The notes: generated by a model from the letters alone, not told the origin. A stretch of 64,000 nt of DNA from Anaerolentibacter hominis (GCF_032380675.1 NZ_JAWDIX010000004.1:62001-126000); one strand, 5' to 3'. Shown: positions 15,874 through 25,150, counted from the first letter of the stretch. Program-made: numbers and translations.

Positions 15874-16642
15874 TTTAAAACGGCTGTATACAGGCTTCCT
15901 GCTTGCAGCAATCATTTTATTCATTGTGTGCACCTTCCTCACGAAATTTAATGTAATGACACTGATTTCAAATGGAAATGCATTTTGGGAATTTATCACC
16001 GAAGACTTTTTACCCCCTGCTTTACCAAAATCAAGCAGGATACCGGGAATATTGTCTAGTGTTCTGGTCACCCTGGCCTTAGCCATGTCTGCTACCACAA
16101 TTGCGGCCGTCCTGGCGTTCTTTGTATCGCTGTTCGGAAGCGAAAAGGTTTCCCCGTTTCCCAGAGCCGCAAAATTTGTCCGCGGCTTCGCAACCTTTCT
16201 GCGGAATATCCCGGCTTTGGTTTGGGCATTTATCCTGTTTTCTTCCTTGGGGATCGGCACAGGGGTTGGCTTTGCCGCTTTGTGCGTCACCAGCTTTGCC
16301 TTTATGGTTCGTGCTTTCATTGAGACGATGGAAGATGTTTCACAGGACTGTGTGGAAAGCCTGCAGACAGTGGGAGCAACTTTTTTGCAGCGGATATCGC
16401 AGGCGGTTCTTCCGTCCTGTTTAAGCGGCTTTTTATCCTGGTTTCTGTATTGTGTGGAAATCAATATCCGCGCCTCGACAATTGTGGGAATGGTAGGGGG
16501 CGGAGGCGTGGGCCTGACACTGTTTTCCTATATAAAAGGCTTTCGGTATGATATAGCGCTGAGTATCATTTTATTAGTCGCAGTTATGGTTATTGTAGTT
16601 GACCGGGTCACCAGTAAACTTCGAAAGGAGTTATTAAAATGA
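15839..16642 (+). CDS. phnE: Phosphonate ABC transporter permease PhnE (first copy)
   Basis: A 267-residue inner-membrane permease with about six helices. It carries the EAA-type loop FIETMEDVSQDCVESLQTVGAT with a preceding RNIPALVWAFILFSSLGIG, and ends with STIVGMVGGGGVGLTLF, as in PhnE proteins. GGAGG (15829-15833) precedes ATG 15839. It begins inside phnC and its end overlaps the second permease by 4 nt (ATGA). Confidence 0.92.
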   Translation: MVTKRMPLIARDLKRLYTGFLLAAIILFIVCTFLTKFNVMTLISNGNAFWEFITEDFLPPALPKSSRIPGILSSVLVTLALAMSATTIAAVLAFFVSLFGSEKVSPFPRAAKFVRGFATFLRNIPALVWAFILFSSLGIGTGVGFAALCVTSFAFMVRAFIETMEDVSQDCVESLQTVGATFLQRISQAVLPSCLSGFLSWFLYCVEINIRASTIVGMVGGGGVGLTLFSYIKGFRYDIALSIILLVAVMVIVVDRVTSKLRKELLK

Positions 16643-17484
16643 ATTTAAATTCCAATGACATTGCTTTGGACATAGAATTAAAACCGGCAAAGGCAAGACG
16701 CGCAGCGCGTATTCCGGTAAAATGCAGGCAGAAAAACCGGTTTATTCCTGCTTTTCTTATCACTGTAGCAGCTTTGTCGGTTGTGAGCCTGCTTTATCTG
16801 GAAATTGACTGGGGTAAAATGGCTTCCCGTGTTCCGGAAGTGGGAAAAGTCTTCTGGAATCTGGCACATCTTAACTTGGCTAATCTGGACCTGGTACTTT
16901 CTTCGCTGATCGAAACGGTGGCTATTGCCGTGTTATCACTGCTGTATAGTCTGGCCCTGGGAATTGTGTTTGGGATGCTGGCGGCACGGAATGTATTCCG
17001 GGTGCCTGCTCTGTCTGCAATCACCCAGTCCTTCTTTACTTTTCTGAGGGCTGTGCCTACCCCTGTGTGGGTTCTGCTTATGCTGGTCTGCTTAGGGATG
17101 GGACCGGAAGCGGGAGTGGCGGGATTGTGCGTTCACACTACCGCGTTTTTTACAAAATCTTTTGCCCAGAGCTTTGAGAGTATCCCGGATGAAACGATCG
17201 AGGCGCTGGAAGTGACAGGAACAAACAGACTGAATATTTTTACAAATGCGATTTTACCGGCTGCTTTATCACAGATCGTTGCCTGGGCCGGGATGCGCCT
17301 GGAAACTAATTTTTCCGAATGTGCAATTCTTGGAATGGTCGGGGCAGGAGGCATCGGCTATGTGATTTCAACCAGCCTGCAGGGATATGATTACGGTACC
17401 GCCGGCGTTGCTATATTGCTTGTCTTTGCCGTTGCATACGGTATAGAAAGAATCTTTGTAAGAATTAAGAAAAGATTCTCTTAA
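16639..17484 (+). CDS. phnE: Phosphonate ABC transporter permease PhnE (second copy)
   Basis: A 281-residue paralogous permease with a longer basic N-terminal tail (KPAKARRAARIPVKCRQKNR) before TM1. Family segments are FLRAVPTPVWVLLMLVCLGMG, the EAA loop SFESIPDETIEALEVTGTN and CAILGMVGAGGIGYVIS. Two PhnE subunits plus PhnC and PhnD complete the importer. It is the last gene of the six-gene run from phnX. Confidence 0.92.
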   Translation: MNLNSNDIALDIELKPAKARRAARIPVKCRQKNRFIPAFLITVAALSVVSLLYLEIDWGKMASRVPEVGKVFWNLAHLNLANLDLVLSSLIETVAIAVLSLLYSLALGIVFGMLAARNVFRVPALSAITQSFFTFLRAVPTPVWVLLMLVCLGMGPEAGVAGLCVHTTAFFTKSFAQSFESIPDETIEALEVTGTNRLNIFTNAILPAALSQIVAWAGMRLETNFSECAILGMVGAGGIGYVISTSLQGYDYGTAGVAILLVFAVAYGIERIFVRIKKRFS

Positions 17485-17485
17485 A

Positions 17486-17514
17486 GAGAAGGAACGTTAT
17501 CTCTGTTCCTTCTC
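17486..17514. terminator. Convergent terminator hairpin
   Basis: GAGAAGGAAC / GTTCCTTCTC, 10-bp perfect stem between the phn operon (+) and the ABC-2 exporter operon (-). T-tracts are short on both sides. Confidence 0.6.
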
Positions 17515-17542
17515 CTGTGAGAGAATCTGCCATGTCCGCCTA

Positions 17543-18259
17543 TTATTGTATATTTTTTCTTATATACCGCCGGAATAATGCCGCCGCCCATATGGCACTG
17601 ATTAAAACACATACAATCAGATCAATCATATGTCCTTCCAGAACAAATTTGGCGACCCAGAAAGCCGGCGTAACGGCAAACAGGTACTGGGCCGGGCTGT
17701 GGATAAAAAAAGGAGCGGCCAAACCAATGGTCAAAAGAGATGTCATTTTTCCTACCGCCATTCCCTCTACTCTGTTTGATGACAGGGTTACGATCATCAG
17801 GGCAATCACACATCCGTATATCGAGCCGGCGGTACACAGAAGAATGGTATTCAAAGGTCCAAAACCCTCAATATGAAACAGTGCCGATACCAGCAGATTA
17901 AGGGGGATTGTGCAGGCCGTGGGAATAACAAGGCGGGAGATTACATAGCCTTTTTTGCCAAGGGGCGTAACAGACAGATAGCGGATGATACCGTCATCGG
18001 CCTCCTCCAGCATAATAAGCGCAGCGGTAAACTGGATCAATACCGGCGTCATCAGGGTCAGCGCAGCGTCGATAAGAGGATAGTAGGGGGCAATGATGCC
18101 GGGAACAGAAAAATATCCGGTTAGTTTCCTTTCGGCAAATGGGACAGCGAAGCGGAACAGAACACCCGCCAGAAATGGAATGACAGGCATGACAAAAAGC
18201 ATGAAATCCTTTCTCATCTGGACCAGCATCTGTATAAAACTGATTCTTATAGCTCTCAT
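17543..18259 (-). CDS. ABC-2 type exporter permease subunit (second permease)
   Basis: A 238-residue membrane protein with about six helices (for example FMLFVMPVIPFLAGVLFRF, LTLMTPVLIQFTAALIMLE and CTAGSIYGCVIALMIVTL). The EEADDGIIRYLSVTPLGKKGYVISRL segment is typical of ABC-2 permeases. Start ATG 18259 overlaps the stop of the upstream permease by 4 nt and has GGAGG 10 nt upstream. It is the last gene of a three-gene minus-strand exporter operon. Substrate unknown. Confidence 0.8.
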   Translation of the reverse strand: MRAIRISFIQMLVQMRKDFMLFVMPVIPFLAGVLFRFAVPFAERKLTGYFSVPGIIAPYYPLIDAALTLMTPVLIQFTAALIMLEEADDGIIRYLSVTPLGKKGYVISRLVIPTACTIPLNLLVSALFHIEGFGPLNTILLCTAGSIYGCVIALMIVTLSSNRVEGMAVGKMTSLLTIGLAAPFFIHSPAQYLFAVTPAFWVAKFVLEGHMIDLIVCVLISAIWAAALFRRYIRKNIQ

Positions 18260-18936
18260 ATCCTTGCACCTCCCAGTGTTCTCCACATATCCCCGGTCAT
18301 TTTATGGGCAATCATAAATAATATAACAGCCAGAATGAGCAGGCTGCAGATATCATAGAGAGGCATCTTGCTTGTACCGTTGATCAGATAAACCGCGCCG
18401 CAAAGCGGATAAAAACGCAGAAGAGGCGGAGCGGCAAACAGGCTGATCAGGGGAGGGATAAAGCATACTGCTTCCAATGGCAGCAAAGCAATAATGTACT
18501 GATTCAGGCTGCGGATTTTTGCCCCGGCGATAAGTCCCAGAAGAGAGAAAATAATGGAAGTAAGGGCGGTGACAACCAGTACAGCCGGTATATGGCGAAG
18601 GCCGGCGGCCAGGGACAGCAGCAGGGAAACGGCTGTGGAAATAAGACTCAGGGATAATACTTTTGCCAACAGGTAGTCCCTCACTTTAACCGGTGAAACC
18701 GCCAATGCGTTCAGAACTCTCTGATTTTTCTCCAGCAAAATAATTGCACCCATAAAAAACAGACCAAGTGCTGCCGGATCGGAGTAGATCATGACGGTAC
18801 CTGCTATCCGACGCCATTCTTCCGGCATCAGCATCAGCACGAAACTATACAGGACAGTAAATACAGTATAAATAAAGTAAAAGCCATACTTGATCTGAAA
18901 GCGGACATCCCCGCGGAATAATTGCAATGTCTTCAT
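18256..18936 (-). CDS. ABC-2 type exporter permease subunit (first permease)
   Basis: A 226-residue membrane protein with six predicted helices. It has the same ABC-2 hallmark as its neighbour, ILLEKNQRVLNALAVSPVKVRDYLLAKVLS, after TM2. The start codon overlaps the ATPase stop by 4 nt and its stop overlaps the next permease, so all three are coupled. Together the two permeases would form one heterodimeric exporter. Confidence 0.8.
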   Translation of the reverse strand: MKTLQLFRGDVRFQIKYGFYFIYTVFTVLYSFVLMLMPEEWRRIAGTVMIYSDPAALGLFFMGAIILLEKNQRVLNALAVSPVKVRDYLLAKVLSLSLISTAVSLLLSLAAGLRHIPAVLVVTALTSIIFSLLGLIAGAKIRSLNQYIIALLPLEAVCFIPPLISLFAAPPLLRFYPLCGAVYLINGTSKMPLYDICSLLILAVILFMIAHKMTGDMWRTLGGARI

Positions 18937-19781
18937 ACCAGCTGCCTCCCTGTTACTTCCAGAAAGATATCATTCAGATTTGGCTCGCTGCTGTGTATGG
19001 AAGTGATTCTGTTTTCTTTTACCAGGCCGGCAAGCAGCCGGTCTTCTGAAATATGAGACAGCGGACAGCTGCCTGTCTTTTCTTCTCCCTCCATATAAGT
19101 ATAAGTAACTTTGGCCGCCCCCTTTTGCATGATCATGCCGCGGGGGCTGTCTAACGCCGCAATGCTGCCATTCACGATGAAGGCGACGCGGTCGCAAAGC
19201 TCGGCTGCGTCAGCCATATTGTGGGTTGTAAGCAGAATGGTTTTACCCAGTGCCTTTTCAGCAGCTATCATATCTTTCATGATGCGGCTGTTGGTGGGAT
19301 CAAGTCCGCTGGTCGGTTCGTCCAAAAATATAATATCCGGATCATGGAGAAGGGCTTTGATAAAATTCAGCCGGGACCGCATCCCCTTGGAGAAATCGGA
19401 CACTTTTTTATCGGCATCGTGTTCCAGTCCGATCTGCTCCAGCAGCGAATCTATGGATCTGACCTGCTTTTTATACAGGGAACCGAAAAAGAGAAGATTC
19501 TGCCGGGCCGTCAGTTTTTCATACATGGTAGAATATTCAAAATCCACACCGATTTTCTCGTAGAAATCATCTGTGTGCTGGCGGCATTCCATTCCTGCAA
19601 GCTGTGCAGTTCCGGTGTAATTTGGTATCAGCCCGGTCAGGATCTTCTGCAGTGTGGATTTGCCTGCGCCGGAAGGCCCCAGAAATCCGAAGATTTCTCC
19701 CTCCTTCACCTGAAAGCTCATTTCCTGAATAAAGGGCTGTCTCGTATAGCTGAAGGATAAATCGTTTACAGTAATTTTCAT
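18933..19781 (-). CDS. ABC transporter ATP-binding protein (exporter type)
   Basis: A 282-residue ABC ATPase: Walker A GPSGAGKST, Q-loop region IGVDFEYSTMYEKLT, signature FSKGMRSRLNFIKA, Walker B IIFLDEPTSGLDP and switch TTHNMADAAEL. The variant signature FSKGM and the C-terminal extension are common in drug/lantibiotic-type and antimicrobial exporters. Start ATG 19781 has GGAGG 6-7 nt upstream. Operon with the two permeases; the TetR gene upstream on the same strand is the likely regulator. Confidence 0.9.
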   Translation of the reverse strand: MKITVNDLSFSYTRQPFIQEMSFQVKEGEIFGFLGPSGAGKSTLQKILTGLIPNYTGTAQLAGMECRQHTDDFYEKIGVDFEYSTMYEKLTARQNLLFFGSLYKKQVRSIDSLLEQIGLEHDADKKVSDFSKGMRSRLNFIKALLHDPDIIFLDEPTSGLDPTNSRIMKDMIAAEKALGKTILLTTHNMADAAELCDRVAFIVNGSIAALDSPRGMIMQKGAAKVTYTYMEGEEKTGSCPLSHISEDRLLAGLVKENRITSIHSSEPNLNDIFLEVTGRQLV

Positions 19782-19860
19782 AAGAAACCTCCATATTATG
19801 ACTGGATTAGTATTAATGGTCAAATAAAGGGTAAAAAATAATTTGCATGCTGCCAAACAT

Positions 19861-20448
19861 CTATTCAAACATTTGGAGAATCAGACCTCTGATACAGAGA
19901 CGAAGGGCTGCAAATACTTTGTCCTCCCCCATCTCACGCTTGTAGATCATCGTTATAAACTGACTTCGGAAAGCGGCTGCATAGTGGTCTATATTGTCTG
20001 TGGAAATATTCAGCATATTAAAAATTGTTCTTATCGTATCAGAATCATGCTCCAGATGTCCCTGGAAGGAGTCAACGGGAAGCTTACGGTAAATGATTTC
20101 CAGCTCGCCGGTCGTCATCATGCGCAGCAGACCGGAACGGTCCGCCATTACATATAATTCCAGGACGACATCCGTAACCGCTTCCACATCCCGTTTATCC
20201 GGCAGATCCCCGATCCGCTTGAATAACGTCTGTTCCATCTGCTCATGAAGCGTGAGCAAAGCCTGAAACAGCAGGGATTCCTTGGAATCATAGAACAGAT
20301 AAAAAGTCCCTTTGGGAATGTTAACACGTTTTACCAGCTCGTCTACAGTGGTTCCCTTGACACCGAAGGTCATGAGACAGTAGGCAGCTTCCTCCCGCAG
20401 GCGTTTATCGATATAGGCTCTTTCTTCATCCGAAAATACTTTTGGCAC
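19861..20448 (-). CDS. TetR family transcriptional regulator
   Basis: A 195-residue repressor. The DNA-binding domain reads RAYIDKRLREEAAYCLMTFGVKGTTVDELVKRVNIPKGTFYLFYDSKESLLFQAL (residues 11-65), with the helix-turn-helix VDELVKRVNIPKGTFYLFYDSK. The helical C-terminus has family length. It is transcribed toward the ABC exporter genes 80 nt downstream. An octamer TTTGACCA occurs both between this promoter and its start and upstream of the exporter ATPase, a candidate shared half-site. Confidence 0.9.
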   Translation of the reverse strand: MPKVFSDEERAYIDKRLREEAAYCLMTFGVKGTTVDELVKRVNIPKGTFYLFYDSKESLLFQALLTLHEQMEQTLFKRIGDLPDKRDVEAVTDVVLELYVMADRSGLLRMMTTGELEIIYRKLPVDSFQGHLEHDSDTIRTIFNMLNISTDNIDHYAAAFRSQFITMIYKREMGEDKVFAALRLCIRGLILQMFE

Positions 20449-20487
20449 AACTTTTCCCTCTTTTTGACCAATTTGTTCTTTGCAGTC

Positions 20488-20516
20488 ATTATAGCTATAT
20501 GAGTGATTCCTGTCAA
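20488..20516 (-). promoter_or_regulatory. Strong sigma-A promoter for the tetR gene
   Basis: On the minus strand TTGACA (20511-20516), 17-nt spacer and TATAAT (20488-20493): both boxes match consensus exactly. TGGTCAAA (complement of 20463-20470) lies in the early transcribed region and could be the repressor site. Confidence 0.85.
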
Positions 20517-20661
20517 GCGGTAAATAAGCCGCGCCTTTACCAGGAGAACAGTCTTCGGAGAAAGTTTTACCGGAATTTAACGGAAGCAGCGGAAAACTTT
20601 TTAAACTGAACTGCTATAGTGGAAACTGCAAGATGAAAAAACTCAGGGAGGAAAGAATTAT

Positions 20662-22197
20662 ATGAAAAAACAAAGAATACTTGCTTTGCTGCTGGTCCTT
20701 ATTTTAGCAGTGTCGGTTTTTACCGGATGCAGCAGAGAGGCATCCGGGGAACAGACGGCAAAAACAGAAACAGTCATAACCCCGGTATCCGCAGAAGCTG
20801 CACAGGTTGCCGCACCAAAGTATATTTTCCTGTTTATCGGTGATGGAATGAGTTATCCGCAGATTCAAAGCGCGTCCTATTATCAGGGTGCAAAGAAAAG
20901 CGGAGGCAAGGTGGAAACCGATAATCTCAGCTTTATGGAATTTCCGGTAGCAGGCTCTGCACAGACCTTTGACAGCACGTCGTTCTGTCCGGATTCCGCA
21001 TCGACCGCGACCTCAATTTCTACCGGCCATAAAACATACAGCGGTACGATAAACATGGATACAACATTTACAAAAGAATATGAGACAATTGCAGAAAAAC
21101 TGAAAAAACAGATGGGCTATAAAATTGGCGTTATCAGTACGGTTAACTTAAACCATGCCACACCGGCCGCTTTTTATGCACATCAGAAATCCAGAAACAG
21201 CTACTATGAAATCGGTCTGGAGATGATTGAAAGTGAATTTGATTTCTTCGCAGGAGGCGGATTAAAGAAGGTAACCGGTGATGACGGAAACCGCACGAAT
21301 CTGTACGATCTGGCGGAACAGGCCGGTTATAAAGTGGTTATGAACCAGAAAGACGCCGAGAAACTTACGAAAACAGACGGAAAGAGCATTGTCATTTCAG
21401 AAGTGCTGGCAGATGAAGACGCAATGTCTTATCAGCTGGACGCTGATAAAAATAAATCAGAATGGGTTCTGGCTGATTATGTGGAAAAAGGAATCGAATG
21501 TCTGGACAATGAAAATGGCTTCTTTATGATGGTTGAAGGCGGCAAGATCGACTGGGCCTGCCATGCAAACGACGCCGGATCTACTGTCAACGATACAATC
21601 GCCCTTGACAACGCGGTAAAAGAAGCAGTTAAATTCTACGAAAAACATCCCACAGAGACTCTGATCCTGGTAACAGGCGATCACGAGACCGGCGGTCTTA
21701 CCATTGGATTCGCAGGGACAGATTATGATACCTATCTCACCAATCTGACCAATCAGAAAATCTCCTACGCTGCCTTTGATGAGAAATATGTGGCGGCCTA
21801 TAAAGAAAATAAAACTTCCTTTGAAACTGTGCTCAAAGATATCAAGTCCAATTTCGGCCTGATGACAAAAAATGACAAGGATGCTTCCAAAGATTCGAAA
21901 CTGGTCCTGACCGATTATGAATATAAGAAGCTGAAGGCTGCGTATGAAAAAACAATGTCGGACAGCGGAGAGGAATTAAGCCAGGAAGAATACCTGCTGT
22001 ACGGAAGCTACGAACCTTTAAGCGTAACAATCACACATATTCTGAACAACAAATCAGGTATTAACTTTGCATCCTACGCACATACGGGACTTCCCGTACC
22101 GGTATTTGCGATGGGACACCGTCAAGGTATCTTCCAGGGCTTCTACGACAACACAGATATTTATCATAAACTTGCAGATATTACTGGCGTTAAATAA
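20662..22197 (+). CDS. Alkaline phosphatase (PhoA-type), lipoprotein
   Basis: A 511-residue secreted alkaline phosphatase. The N-terminus has a signal peptide with lipobox (VFTGCSRE). Catalytic features are FLFIGDGMSYPQ (first metal Asp), CPDSASTATSISTGHKTYSG with the nucleophile Ser in DSAST, WACHANDAG and VTGDHETGG (metal ligands). It releases phosphate from monoesters outside the cell. The distance to the phosphonate cassette (3 kb) suggests a shared phosphorus-scavenging theme, though a separate operon lies between. A run GGGAGGAAAG precedes the ATG. Confidence 0.93.
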   Translation: MKKQRILALLLVLILAVSVFTGCSREASGEQTAKTETVITPVSAEAAQVAAPKYIFLFIGDGMSYPQIQSASYYQGAKKSGGKVETDNLSFMEFPVAGSAQTFDSTSFCPDSASTATSISTGHKTYSGTINMDTTFTKEYETIAEKLKKQMGYKIGVISTVNLNHATPAAFYAHQKSRNSYYEIGLEMIESEFDFFAGGGLKKVTGDDGNRTNLYDLAEQAGYKVVMNQKDAEKLTKTDGKSIVISEVLADEDAMSYQLDADKNKSEWVLADYVEKGIECLDNENGFFMMVEGGKIDWACHANDAGSTVNDTIALDNAVKEAVKFYEKHPTETLILVTGDHETGGLTIGFAGTDYDTYLTNLTNQKISYAAFDEKYVAAYKENKTSFETVLKDIKSNFGLMTKNDKDASKDSKLVLTDYEYKKLKAAYEKTMSDSGEELSQEEYLLYGSYEPLSVTITHILNNKSGINFASYAHTGLPVPVFAMGHRQGIFQGFYDNTDIYHKLADITGVK

Positions 22198-22223
22198 TAC
22201 GATAAACTGACAGGATAGATGAT

Positions 22224-22259
22224 CAGGGAGCGGCTGCGGGATCTTTGCGGCACTCCCTG
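22224..22259 (+). terminator. Possible terminator after alkaline phosphatase
   Basis: CAGGGAG / CTCCCTG outer arms with further G/C pairing inside; followed by TCTGTTCTGTTTTG, a weak U-tract. Confidence 0.4.
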
Positions 22260-22289
22260 TCTGTTCTGTTTTGAAAGGAGTACCGCGGA

Positions 22290-23495
22290 TTGAAGCTTTC
22301 AAAACGTTCCATTTTTCATATTCTCCACGATGATGCTGACCATACAAAACAGACGGTATCCTACCGCCTGCCTGCGATTTTTGGAATATTAATCATTGCT
22401 GTTTTGATCTTTCTGCCTACCGGATATGAGGACGCCGTCATTTACCAGGGGACAGACCGGAGCAGGGTGGAGATTCTTGCCACCGATAACAGCAATATTA
22501 TTTCCACCGGTTTGATTCAATCCGGGGAACAGCGCTGCGAAGTCCGTATGCTGGGAGGAAAGTTTAAGGGGGAGACCGTCTGGGGGATTAATATGCTGAC
22601 CGGATCGCTGGAAAGCGACAAGATTTTTCAGCAGGGCGATAAAGCGCTGGCTGTGATCAGTTTCCAGGAGGATGAGATACTCTCTGTTAATCTGATTGAC
22701 CATTTCCGGCTGAATAAAGAAATGATCCTGGCGGCAGCCTTTATCTTGTTTATTATTCTCTTTGCGGGAAAAACCGGAATTCGTTCCATCCTTTCCTTTT
22801 TTCTGACAGTCCTGGTCATTTGGAAGATACTGGTCCCCAGCTATCTGAATGGAAAAAATCCAATATGGATCGGCTTTCTGGTAACGATTTTCCTGACCGC
22901 GGCAATTATCTCACTGGTTTACGGGTTTAATAAAAAGGCCGTTTCAGCGGTATCCGGCGCCTGTCTGGGAATCGTGACCACCGGGGTTCTGGGTATTCTT
23001 TTTACAGATGCCTTTCAGATTCACGGGGCAATCATGTCATACTCAGAAAGCCTTCTTTACAGCGGTTATCAGGACCTGAACCTGACACAGATTTATATGG
23101 CCAGCATATTTATCGGAGCATCCGGTGCGATGATGGACCTGGCGGTGGATATAACCTCTGCTGTCTGGGAGGTCGTGCAGAAGAAACCGGATATCTCCAG
23201 GCGGGAAGCGGTAAAGTCCGGAATGGCAGTGGGAAGAGCCGCCATCGGCACGATGACGACCACGCTGCTGCTCGCCTATTCCGGGGGCTATATTGCTCTT
23301 CTCATGGTATTTATGGCCCAGGGGACACCCCTGGATAATATTCTGAACTATAAGTATGTTTCCGCCGAGATTCTGGATACTATCGTCGGCAGCTTCGGTC
23401 TGGTGACGATTGCGCCGTTCACGGCACTGACCAGCGGTATCCTGCTCACCGGCAGGAAACGATCAGTTACGGATAAGAATATGCCGGAAGAGTAA
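22290..23495 (+). CDS. YibE/F family membrane protein
   Basis: A 401-residue protein with one N-terminal membrane segment, an extracytoplasmic region of about 90 residues (EDAVIYQGTDRSRVEILATDN onwards, an OB-like strand pattern) and about seven more helices. GASGAMMDLAVDITSAVWEV and GRAAIGTMTTTLLLAYSGGYIALL are the core motifs of the YibE/F family. Function is unknown for the family; the conserved polar helix motifs suggest transport. TTG 22290 is used as start because AAAGGAG precedes it by 9 nt. It follows the phosphatase by about 90 nt. Confidence 0.82.
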   Translation: MKLSKRSIFHILHDDADHTKQTVSYRLPAIFGILIIAVLIFLPTGYEDAVIYQGTDRSRVEILATDNSNIISTGLIQSGEQRCEVRMLGGKFKGETVWGINMLTGSLESDKIFQQGDKALAVISFQEDEILSVNLIDHFRLNKEMILAAAFILFIILFAGKTGIRSILSFFLTVLVIWKILVPSYLNGKNPIWIGFLVTIFLTAAIISLVYGFNKKAVSAVSGACLGIVTTGVLGILFTDAFQIHGAIMSYSESLLYSGYQDLNLTQIYMASIFIGASGAMMDLAVDITSAVWEVVQKKPDISRREAVKSGMAVGRAAIGTMTTTLLLAYSGGYIALLMVFMAQGTPLDNILNYKYVSAEILDTIVGSFGLVTIAPFTALTSGILLTGRKRSVTDKNMPEE

Positions 23496-23608
23496 CCATT
23501 TTCCAGAATAGTCCGGCACAGCTGCATGCCACTGTTTTGCCATAACTATACGCTTTAATAGAATCGCTTAATAAACGTACATAGAGAGCAATTCTTGATG
23601 AAGGAGAA

Positions 23609-25144
23609 ATGGATACAGGAGCCCTTCGGGCAAGTGTATATGTGGAAAATGAGATGAAAAGGATACGTACCTGGCTTCTCCTGTTTGTCTGTGTCCTGGG
23701 TTTTTTGCTTCTGCCGGAACCGGTTCAGGCGGAGGAAGAGGCGAAGGCCAATTGGATGGAGATACAAGAGGGGGAATTCACCTGGCGGCTTGACCTGGAT
23801 AATCATACAGCCGCGGTAAAAAAGTGGGAATGGAACGGCAGTACCGGTGCTGAGCTGACTGTACCGGCCGGAGTGAGCTACCAGTATATCTGGTATCCAG
23901 CTACTGCCGTTATGGGGCATGCCTTTACCTATGAAGGAACAGAGAAAGATTACAAGGGCCCGGAGCGCATTATTCTGCCGGACACAGTGGAAGCTCTGGA
24001 GCCCTATGCTTTTTTCGCCGCTTCCATTACAGCGGCGGAACTTCCCGATAAGATAACTATGATTCCAGACTATTGCTTTTTTGGCTGTTATGGACTTGAA
24101 GAAGTTGATGTGCCGGAAGGAATCACCTACATAGGGCGCTGGGCCTTTCAGAATGACGGTATGTTAAAATCGCTTTCTCTTCCGTCCACGCTCACGGGGT
24201 TTGACCCGGAGTTTTATTCTGGAAATGCAGAGATTTCGATTTCAGAAAAGAATCCCTGTTTTGAAGCGGCAAATAATGTACTATTTTCTAAGGACAATAC
24301 GAAACTGTTCAAAGCGTCAGCCTTAACAGAGGGAGAAACCTACCGGGTTCCGGCGGGTGTGACACAGATCGGACCTTATGCCTTTGCCGGTACCAATGTG
24401 AGCCGAATCATACTTCCGGAGGGATTGTCAGCTGTGGGCGAGGGGGCCTTTTCCGATTGTCCCTGCCTGGAAGATCTGACATTTCCTGACTCAGTGACTA
24501 CACTTGGAAATAACATAACTGCACGCAGCAGCTCCCTTCAATATATACAGTTCTTGGGAAAGACGCCCCCTGAGACCGCGCCGGGGGAGGAACCAATCAG
24601 TGAGGAAGATTCATCTGAGGCAACGGTACTTGTGCCAAAGGGAACCGCAAAACCGTACCGTGAGGCGCTGGAGGGAATCCTGACATTTGACAAGGTAAAG
24701 GACACAGAGACAGTGATCGCCACGGCAGATGTACATGCCAGCATCCGCATCGAGATGGTTTCCGGGGGTGTAAGAGAAGATTATGAGTTCAGCCTGAACG
24801 GCAGTACATATAAGGACAGCCCGGTTTTTCAGTCCTGTAAACCCCTGAAGGAATATACGGTATATGCCAGGTTAAAGAAGAATAAAGAAGTGCTGACTGT
24901 TAAGATAACGGTTCCAAGCCTTGTGACGCGAATCACCGCAGAGGAGATTGAGGTGGAGAACGGATCAAGCAGCGGATTTGAGTACCGGCTGAACAATGGA
25001 AAATGGCAGAAGAGTACGTTATTTCGAAATCTGAAGCCAGATACGGCCTATACCCTGTATCGGCGGAAGACGGTAAAATCCGGGGCTAACCAGAATAAGG
25101 TAATAAAAGAAACGGTGAAGACGAGAAAAGCAGTAAAAAAATAG
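23609..25144 (+). CDS. BspA-type leucine-rich-repeat surface protein
   Basis: A 511-residue secreted protein. The signal peptide is TWLLLFVCVLGFLLLPEPVQA. Residues about 100-300 hold LRR_5 repeats of the TpLRR/BspA kind: ITMIPDYCFFGCYGLEEVDVPEGI, ITYIGRWAFQNDGMLKSLSLP, VTQIGPYAFAGTNVSRIILPEGL, LSAVGEGAFSDCPCLEDLTFP. The C-terminus has two related beta-rich units (FSLNGSTYKDSPVFQSCKPL; YRLNNGKWQKSTLFRNLKPD) ending in basic KTRKAVKK. No LPxTG anchor is present. Start is uncertain: ATG 23609 follows AAGGAG by only 2 nt, and ATG 23654 directly before the signal peptide is an alternative. Binding or adhesion is likely for this family. Confidence 0.83.
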   Translation: MDTGALRASVYVENEMKRIRTWLLLFVCVLGFLLLPEPVQAEEEAKANWMEIQEGEFTWRLDLDNHTAAVKKWEWNGSTGAELTVPAGVSYQYIWYPATAVMGHAFTYEGTEKDYKGPERIILPDTVEALEPYAFFAASITAAELPDKITMIPDYCFFGCYGLEEVDVPEGITYIGRWAFQNDGMLKSLSLPSTLTGFDPEFYSGNAEISISEKNPCFEAANNVLFSKDNTKLFKASALTEGETYRVPAGVTQIGPYAFAGTNVSRIILPEGLSAVGEGAFSDCPCLEDLTFPDSVTTLGNNITARSSSLQYIQFLGKTPPETAPGEEPISEEDSSEATVLVPKGTAKPYREALEGILTFDKVKDTETVIATADVHASIRIEMVSGGVREDYEFSLNGSTYKDSPVFQSCKPLKEYTVYARLKKNKEVLTVKITVPSLVTRITAEEIEVENGSSSGFEYRLNNGKWQKSTLFRNLKPDTAYTLYRRKTVKSGANQNKVIKETVKTRKAVKK

Positions 25145-25150
25145 TACAAA

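Noticed and set aside
15808..16464. 218-codon minus-strand frame opposite phnE
   Set aside because: Antisense shadow of a membrane protein gene; no ribosome site, and the plus strand frame has all family motifs.
19795..19823. TTGACC-17-CATAAT on the minus strand as the exporter operon promoter
   Set aside because: The start site would fall on the GGAGG of the ATPase gene (19788-19792), removing the ribosome site. More likely chance, with the TTTGACCA part kept as a possible repressor half-site.
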